Part shown: in pieces, positions 7,421-12,196 of the stretch | Position numbering within the stretch: position 1 is the stretch's first letter | Layout of the letters: every line of letters begins with the position of its first letter | Assembly: GCA_024636215.1 (NCBI GenBank) | Contig: JAGXHL010000096.1 | Location: 1 to 12,196, forward strand | Source of the DNA: Deltaproteobacteria bacterium | GTDB taxonomy: Bacteria; Desulfobacterota; Desulfuromonadia; Desulfuromonadales; BM103 | DNA: 12,196 nucleotides | Direction: 5' to 3' | Position numbers and translations under genes: made by a program | Notes under the pieces: model-generated | Told to the model about the DNA's origin: nothing | The model's database searches: none | Seen by the model: only the letters and a program-made list of their open reading frames with translations

Positions 7421-7448
7421 AACTTATCAAAATGGCTGAATAAGTCAA
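7421..7448 (-). promoter_or_regulatory. ileS: Candidate sigma-70-type promoter of ileS
   Basis: In the 222-base gap between the glycosylase stop (7598) and ileS (7375), the minus strand carries TTGACT (7448-7443), a 16-base spacer and TAAGTT (7426-7421), about 46 bases before the ileS ATG. The -35 is good and the -10 is poor. The rest of the gap shows only a weak hairpin around 7514-7546 (CCAGG/CCTGG); I see no T-box signature or T-run terminator. Confidence 0.35.
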
Positions 7449-7597
7449 GGTAAATCAGGGGATTTGCGATGCGCCTGCCATTGTGCAGGGTGTGGATGCG
7501 CGGATCAAATATAGTCCAGGCTGCTCTCTGAGACCTCGACCTGGTCAGTCGCAGAGATGCTGTAAACACGGTCATCAGCAACCCTTTGCTTGTCAAG

Positions 7598-8296
7598 CTA
7601 GGAATCTACTCGTGGCACTCTGACACCTTCTGGCCTTGCAAAACGGCAATCCCTGTTGAGCGGGCAGTCTGAACAGAGAGTTTTATTCTTCCGGCAGCAG
7701 GTTTTGGCCAGTTGCACGATCTGCGCATGGTATTCGTTGTAGAGTTTTGCATCCTCGGGAAGATTCTGCATAAACAGCTGGCGGATCTCGTCGTACGTTT
7801 CCCGGCCATTCAATATTCCGATGCGTTCGAAGATGCGCCTGGTGTAGGTGTCGACGACAAAAGAAGGACGACCAGCGGCGTAAAGCAAAATGGAGTCGGC
7901 TGTCTCCGGACCAACTCCCGGCAGGGCCAGAAGCCTTTCCCGGGCATTGTTCAGTGGGCCGTCACAGAGGTGGGTCAGATTCCCTTGCCAGCTATCCAGC
8001 AGATGGGTTGAAATGTATTGCAAGCGCGCTGCTTTTTGATGGTAGAAACCGGAAGGCCTGATCAGATCTTCGAGCCGCTTGACGGGGAGAACCGCCATGC
8101 CCTCTGGAGACAAAGCTTCGGCCTGTTTGAGGTTGTGAATGGCTTGTTCCACATTGATCCAGGCTGTGTTCTGAGTCAGGACTGCGCCGACGACAACCTC
8201 GAAAGGACTGTCAGCCGGCCACCAATGAAGCGAACCAAAATGATTGTCAAGCAGTTGCTGAATCCGGGAGAACCGCTGGTTGGGAAAAGGACTCAT
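7598..8296 (-). CDS. Endonuclease III-like HhH-GPD DNA glycosylase with 4Fe-4S cluster
   Basis: A 232-residue base-excision-repair glycosylase of the helix-hairpin-helix superfamily. It has the N-terminal signature FEVVVGAVLTQNT (32-44), the hairpin LPGVGPETAD (125-134), the catalytic Asp 149 in VVDTYTRR, and a C-terminal cluster loop with Cys 201, 208, 211 and 217 in the C-x6-C-x2-C-x5-C spacing of Nth and MutY. The Nth lysine that makes the enzyme a lyase is replaced here by Glu 131, so it should be a monofunctional glycosylase without AP-lyase activity. The GAVLTQNT block recalls the MagIII-type 3-methyladenine glycosylases, but the damaged base recognised is not decidable from sequence. 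Nth itself is the alternative name, less likely because of Glu 131. The ATG at 8296 has no clear ribosome binding site. It starts 56 bases after the histidine kinase gene. Confidence 0.87.
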   Translation of the reverse strand: MSPFPNQRFSRIQQLLDNHFGSLHWWPADSPFEVVVGAVLTQNTAWINVEQAIHNLKQAEALSPEGMAVLPVKRLEDLIRPSGFYHQKAARLQYISTHLLDSWQGNLTHLCDGPLNNARERLLALPGVGPETADSILLYAAGRPSFVVDTYTRRIFERIGILNGRETYDEIRQLFMQNLPEDAKLYNEYHAQIVQLAKTCCRKNKTLCSDCPLNRDCRFARPEGVRVPRVDS

Positions 8297-8352
8297 TTTG
8301 ATTTAAGCATGATGAAGCATGATGGCGCGTTAACCTGTCTTCACACTCACGG

Positions 8353-9852
8353 TTATTCCTTCTTTTCGGCAGGTTTGCCAAAAACCGGGACTTTCGGCAG
8401 AGAAATACAGAAAGTCGCCCCTCCATCCGGAGTCTGTTCTACCCATACATCCCCCTGACAGCGCAAGGCGATTTTACGTACAATAGCGAGGCCGACACCA
8501 TTGCCGCGCTTGCCTTTGGAGGACTTGCCACGATAGAAAATGTCAAAGATTTTTTTCCGTTCCTGGTAAGGGATTCCCGGGCCGTAGTCGCGGACAAAAT
8601 ATGTCACGTGATTGCTCTCGTCCCAACTGCCGACCTCGATTGGAGCTCTTCCTTCCAACGCATAGTGACAGGCGTTTCTGAGCAGATTGGCGAAAACCTG
8701 GTAAACCAGCGTCTCCGGTAGCCAGAGCTGCGGTAATTTTTCGATTCTGATTTTTGGGTGATCGCTTTCTTCAAGATTCAACTCATTGATGATCTCATTA
8801 ATGATCTTGTTGACATCGGTCGGGGAGTCGCTTGGCTTGACGTGGCTGACTTGTGCCAGATCGAGAAGATCATCGAGTAGAGCAATGGCCCGTTCACTTT
8901 GCCGCTCCACCTCGCCGAGAATCTGCAGGATCTGTTCGTCAAATGCTTCGCTATAAGTCAAACGAAGATAATCCATGTAGGTAACCACAGGAGCCAGAAT
9001 GCCGCGCAGATCGTGGGAGATGGAATGGGCGAAGGCATCGAGCTCGCGATTGGCTTCTCTTAAGTCAAGTTCGGTTTTTTTTCGCTCGGTGATGTCCCGG
9101 CACACGGCCAGTTTCTGCTGAATTCCATCCTCTTTTGGCAGGGGTGAATGGACGATCTCGTAGATTTTTCCCTGATTGCCCAGCTGACGTTCATCGCGTA
9201 CAGTGCGGTGTTTGAACACCTTGATCATGGGACACCAGGGGCACTCCGTTGATTTGTTATGCAGGACCTCGTGGCAGGCCTCTCCGACTCGATCGCCAAA
9301 AATTTCCAGCATGGCCCGGTTCATAAATGTCAGGACATAGTTTTCATTGGCGATATAAGCCATATCGTCCATGTTGTCGAGAACGGTGCAAAAACGCGCT
9401 TCACTCTGCTTAAGTTCCTTGGTCCGTTCCTTGACCCGGGCCTCGAGCGACGCGGTCTGTTCGCGTAGTGATTTTTCCAGAGTGAACTGTCGTGTGACAT
9501 CGGTAAAAGACTCGATACCACCTATAATCTCTCCGTTACAATTGCGCAGGTAGTCCATATTCTTGAGTAGATGGACCATCTCTCCCGATTTTGTGACAAT
9601 AGTGCAACGTGCACCGATAATCGGTTTGGGTATATTATCGTTGTAAAGTCCGCAGTTGTCACCGCACGGAATCCCCTGCAGGAAGGAACAATGCTGACCA
9701 ACCGTTTCCTGTGCTGAAAAGCCTGTAATCCGTTCTGCAGCAGGATTCCAGTAAATGATCAGCATCTCTTTGTCGACAACATAGAGCCCGCTGATGGTGG
9801 TCAATGCCTGTTCAAGCGTAATGCTCTGCATGATGGAGCTGTCAGGTGCCAT
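8353..9852 (-). CDS. Soluble PAS-PAS histidine kinase
   Basis: A 499-residue sensor kinase with no membrane segment, so it should sense a cytoplasmic signal. In order: PAS 1 (about 10-120, YWNPAAERITGFSAQE), a coiled-coil linker (about 123-155, EARVKERTKELKQSEAR), PAS 2 (about 155-255), HisKA with the phosphorylated His 280 in SISHDLRG, and the ATPase domain with N box Asn 393 (LLRNACHYA), DYGPGIP from Asp 422 and GNGVGLAIV at 450-458. PAS 1 has Cys 55, 63 and 67; PAS 2 has Cys 193, 204 and 207 (CPWC). No response regulator is adjacent, so it is an orphan and its target is unknown. Start choice is uncertain: ATG at 9852 has GGAG about 13 bases upstream, an in-frame TTG at 9873 would add seven residues, and ATG at 9831 would remove seven. 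It starts 72 bases after comF. Confidence 0.9.
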   Translation of the reverse strand: MAPDSSIMQSITLEQALTTISGLYVVDKEMLIIYWNPAAERITGFSAQETVGQHCSFLQGIPCGDNCGLYNDNIPKPIIGARCTIVTKSGEMVHLLKNMDYLRNCNGEIIGGIESFTDVTRQFTLEKSLREQTASLEARVKERTKELKQSEARFCTVLDNMDDMAYIANENYVLTFMNRAMLEIFGDRVGEACHEVLHNKSTECPWCPMIKVFKHRTVRDERQLGNQGKIYEIVHSPLPKEDGIQQKLAVCRDITERKKTELDLREANRELDAFAHSISHDLRGILAPVVTYMDYLRLTYSEAFDEQILQILGEVERQSERAIALLDDLLDLAQVSHVKPSDSPTDVNKIINEIINELNLEESDHPKIRIEKLPQLWLPETLVYQVFANLLRNACHYALEGRAPIEVGSWDESNHVTYFVRDYGPGIPYQERKKIFDIFYRGKSSKGKRGNGVGLAIVRKIALRCQGDVWVEQTPDGGATFCISLPKVPVFGKPAEKKE

Positions 9853-9924
9853 ACGAATGTTAAGTCTCCGCAAAAGATGGGCTCATCTTACAGAAATAGG
9901 CGAATAAACACAATAATTGCTAGG

Positions 9925-10650
9925 TCAGGCACGGCCGACAACGGCAACTTGAACCTCGCTGGCGCCACCGGAAATAAGAGTCCGGCAGCATTCGCGAACG
10001 GTTTCGCCGGTAGTCATGACATCATCGACCAACAAAATCCTGAGTGCCTGTGCTTCTGAGGAGAGAGTAAATGCATTGCGCAAATTGCTTCTGCGTTCGA
10101 TTGCCGATAAACCCTGCTGTTGCGGTGTATTGCGGCTGCGTTGCAAGAGTGTGGTAACGAGAGGAGCAGCTAACTGTTGAGCGATCGGCCGAGCCACTTC
10201 GAGGGCCTGGTTGTAGCCGCGCTGCCTTAATCGGCTCGGATGTAGCGGCACCGGTATGATAAAATCTGGAGCAAAGCTTTCTGCTGCCGCAACACAATTA
10301 CCGAGGAGTTGGCCAAGTGGTTTTGCCAGCGTGAGCTGGTTGCGGTATTTAAGTTTGTGAACAGCCTCTTTGAGGCTGCCCTGGTAAAGGCCGGCAGCAT
10401 GCACAATTGAGAAAGAGGGCGGCCGTTTCAAGCAGGTTCCGCAGAGATGGTTTGAGATGCTAGTTTGAAAAGGTTGAACACAGCATCTGCAATGCCCTGG
10501 CTGCAAAGGGACCATGGCTGCCAGACAGCCATGGCAGAAAAATTGTTCTTCAGGGTCTGTCGGCAGCAATTGTCCACAGAGCAAGCAGGCTGGCGGCAAC
10601 AGCAAATCCATCATGCTCGCCGCCAGTGCCCGACATAAGCGGGTCCACAC
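9925..10650 (-). CDS. comF: ComF family phosphoribosyltransferase-like protein
   Basis: A 241-residue member of the ComF/ComFC/GntX family: an N-terminal zinc-ribbon region followed by a type I phosphoribosyltransferase domain. In naturally competent bacteria ComFC helps bring single-stranded DNA into the cytoplasm; in many others its role is unclear. Visible are four Cys pairs, ACLLCG (22, 25), CHGC (39, 42), CRCC (54, 57) and CGTC (70, 73), then IIPVPLHPSRLRQRGYNQA (about 131-149), the family signature, RNTPQQQGL (173-181) and the PRPP-binding loop VDDVMTTGET (208-217) with its two acidic residues. The GTG at 10650 is chosen because GGAGG lies 8 bases upstream; a TTG eight codons earlier would include that site in the coding region. 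It is 50 bases downstream of gpmI. No other competence genes are in the window. Confidence 0.92.
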   Translation of the reverse strand: MWTRLCRALAASMMDLLLPPACLLCGQLLPTDPEEQFFCHGCLAAMVPLQPGHCRCCVQPFQTSISNHLCGTCLKRPPSFSIVHAAGLYQGSLKEAVHKLKYRNQLTLAKPLGQLLGNCVAAAESFAPDFIIPVPLHPSRLRQRGYNQALEVARPIAQQLAAPLVTTLLQRSRNTPQQQGLSAIERRSNLRNAFTLSSEAQALRILLVDDVMTTGETVRECCRTLISGGASEVQVAVVGRA

Positions 10651-10658
10651 GGATATCC

Positions 10659-10663
10659 CCTCC
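10659..10663 (-). promoter_or_regulatory. comF: Ribosome binding site of comF (sets GTG start)
   Basis: GGAGG on the minus strand with 8 bases before GTG at 10650-10648. It is the strongest Shine-Dalgarno match in this gap and moves the start inside the longest open frame. Confidence 0.65.
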
Positions 10664-10700
10664 GGATTAATCAAAAAAGCCAGGAACTTGGCAAAGCTAC

Positions 10701-12196
10701 TCAGGCTACAAGATTTTTTCCCGTCATCTCCGACGGCACGGCGAGACCCATAAGACTGAGAATGGTGGGTGCTATGTCGGCGAGAATACCCGGTTGCAGA
10801 GTGGCCTGAAGATTATTGTGATCGACCAGGATTAACGGCACCCGGTTGGCTGTGTGTGCGGTATGCGGGGAACCGTTTTCGTCGGTCATCTTTTCACAGT
10901 TGCCGTGATCAGCGGTAATCAGAGCACAGCCGCCGGCTTCGAGCAGAGCGTCGACGATGCGTCCGGCACAGTTATCCACCGTTTCCATGGCAGAAATGGC
11001 CGCTGCAAGCACGCCCGTGTGGCCGACCATGTCAGGGTTGGCAAAGTTCAGGATAATCAGGTCGTAGATATTCTGCTGGATGCGCCGAATCACTTCCTCG
11101 GTTACCTCGAGAGCGCTCATCGCCGGCTTCAGGTCGTAAGTAGCGACATCCTTGGGTGACGGAATCAACACGCGATCTTCGTTGGCAAAAGGCGTTTCTT
11201 TGCCGCCATTGAAGAAGAAGGTGACGTGGGCATATTTTTCGGTTTCCGCGATCCGCAGCTGATGCAGTCCCGCGTCAGCGACAACCTCTCCCAGAAGTTT
11301 AGGAAAACTGGTTGCCGCAAACGCTACCGGTAGATCAAAGGTTTCATCGTATTCGGTCAGACAGACAAAAGTTGAGAGGTGTGGAACTTCGGATCTTTCG
11401 AAGGCAGAGAAATCCGGTTGGGTAAAGGCGCGGGTGATTTCCCTGGCACGGTCAGCGCGGAAGTTGAAAAAGATGATGCCGTCATTATCGGTGATGCGGC
11501 CAACCGGCAAGCCTTGACGCTGAATAACTCGCGGCTCGATAAATTCGTCATTCTGTCCGACAGCATAAGCAGTCTGAATTGCAGCCGCACTTGAAGTCGC
11601 CGGTTGCCCCTGGCCAAGGGCTATCGCCTGCCAGGCTCGCTGCACGCGATCCCAGCGGTTGTCGCGGTCCATGGCGTAGTAGCGGCCGATCACGCTTGCT
11701 ATCCGTCCATGACCCACGCGCGTCATCTCTGTTTCGAGCTGTTCGAGAAAAGCTTTGCCACTCTGCGGTGGCGTATCACGTCCATCCATGAAAGCGTGGA
11801 CATATGCGTCAACGCCCTCACGTTTTGCCAGGGCAAGCAAGGCATAGAGATGGGTAATGTGTGAATGGACTCCGCCGTCTGACAATAATCCCAGCAGATG
11901 CAGTTTGCCTCCGGCGATGCGAATGCGGGCGAGGGCATCGATCAGGGCCGGGTTGGTAAAGAAGTCTCCTTCTTCAATACTAAGGTTGATGCGGGTCAGC
12001 TCCTGATAAATAATGCGACCGGCGCCAATATTAAGATGACCGACTTCCGAGTTGCCCATCTGACCTTCAGGCAGTCCGACATTCAGGCCGGAAGCGTCCA
12101 GCCAGGATGCTGGATAGACATCGGCGAGTCTGTCCAGGCGTGGGGTGCGCGCCAGGCACACGGCGTTGTTATCACAGCGTTCGCTGAGGCCCCAAC
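10701..12196 (-). CDS. gpmI: 2,3-bisphosphoglycerate-independent phosphoglycerate mutase (5' end outside window)
   Basis: GpmI interconverts 3- and 2-phosphoglycerate in glycolysis and gluconeogenesis using two metal ions and a phosphoserine intermediate. About 498 codons are visible and the frame stays open to the window edge ([12 protein letters not shown] before [11 protein letters not shown]), so roughly 12-15 residues, including the N-terminal metal-binding Asp of the DGWG motif, are off-window. The GTG at 12161 is internal and not the start. Catalytic Ser is in [12 protein letters not shown] (codon 12050-12048). Other family blocks in order: [61 protein letters not shown] with metal ligands Asp and His, TADHGN with Asp-His, and PHTAHT with the last His. 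The C-terminus MTGKNLVA is complete and typical. Only a weak 4-bp hairpin before T6 separates it from comF, so read-through is likely. Confidence 0.96.
   Translation of the reverse strand, partial: WGLSERCDNNAVCLARTPRLDRLADVYPASWLDASGLNVGLPEGQMGNSEVGHLNIGAGRIIYQELTRINLSIEEGDFFTNPALIDALARIRIAGGKLHLLGLLSDGGVHSHITHLYALLALAKREGVDAYVHAFMDGRDTPPQSGKAFLEQLETEMTRVGHGRIASVIGRYYAMDRDNRWDRVQRAWQAIALGQGQPATSSAAAIQTAYAVGQNDEFIEPRVIQRQGLPVGRITDNDGIIFFNFRADRAREITRAFTQPDFSAFERSEVPHLSTFVCLTEYDETFDLPVAFAATSFPKLLGEVVADAGLHQLRIAETEKYAHVTFFFNGGKETPFANEDRVLIPSPKDVATYDLKPAMSALEVTEEVIRRIQQNIYDLIILNFANPDMVGHTGVLAAAISAMETVDNCAGRIVDALLEAGGCALITADHGNCEKMTDENGSPHTAHTANRVPLILVDHNNLQATLQPGILADIAPTILSLMGLAVPSEMTGKNLVA

Noticed and set aside
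7354..7596. 80-codon minus-strand frame between the glycosylase and ileS
   Set aside because: It overlaps the ileS start, has a non-ATG start with no ribosome binding site, and shows no recognisable motif; the region reads better as promoter and leader.
7376..7597. T-box riboswitch ahead of ileS
   Set aside because: I looked for the conserved T-box sequence and a terminator/antiterminator pair and saw neither.
10671..10692. Possible intrinsic terminator between gpmI and comF
   Set aside because: The GCCA/TGGC stem before T6 is only 4 bp, too weak to call a terminator.

Overview
The window comes from a Gram-negative bacterial chromosome of moderate GC content. Two diderm markers are lspA and a lipobox-bearing lipoprotein. 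The mix of an HD-GYP sensor, a cytoplasmic PAS histidine kinase with cysteine clusters, and a ComF/GpmI/IleS/LspA housekeeping set would fit a deltaproteobacterium such as the Desulfuromonadales. That placement is inference and is not proven by any single feature. Every gene I can support lies on the minus strand, so transcription runs from high to low coordinates.

Reading in the direction of transcription, the first block (12196 to 7598) holds a 5'-truncated gpmI (2,3-bisphosphoglycerate-independent phosphoglycerate mutase), a ComF-type phosphoribosyltransferase, a soluble two-PAS histidine kinase with no adjacent response regulator, and an endonuclease III-like HhH-GPD glycosylase with a 4Fe-4S cluster. 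Gaps are only 50-72 bases, so co-transcription is plausible although the functions are unrelated. A 222-base gap with a candidate promoter follows.

The second block (7375 to 3767) is ileS (isoleucyl-tRNA synthetase), lspA (signal peptidase II) and a 42-codon entericidin-like lipoprotein gene broken by a one-base frameshift. A 170-bp MITE-like element has inserted exactly at the 3' end of ileS and now supplies its last seven codons and its stop, pushing ileS and lspA apart. A diverged, inverted copy of the same element lies at the window start, just past the aminotransferase stop.

The third block (3462 to 153) is a membrane sensor with HAMP and HD-GYP domains (a predicted cyclic-di-GMP phosphodiesterase), a TPR-like lipoprotein whose start lies 125 bases inside the HD-GYP frame, and a PLP-dependent class I/II aminotransferase starting at TTG. 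A 304-base non-coding stretch separates the entericidin remnant from the HD-GYP gene.

I see no CRISPR array, tRNA, rRNA, transposase gene or phage gene. The most notable features are the repeat element's capture of the ileS stop codon, the structured palindromic core shared by its two copies, the frameshifted entericidin, and the unusual HD-GYP/lipoprotein overlap.
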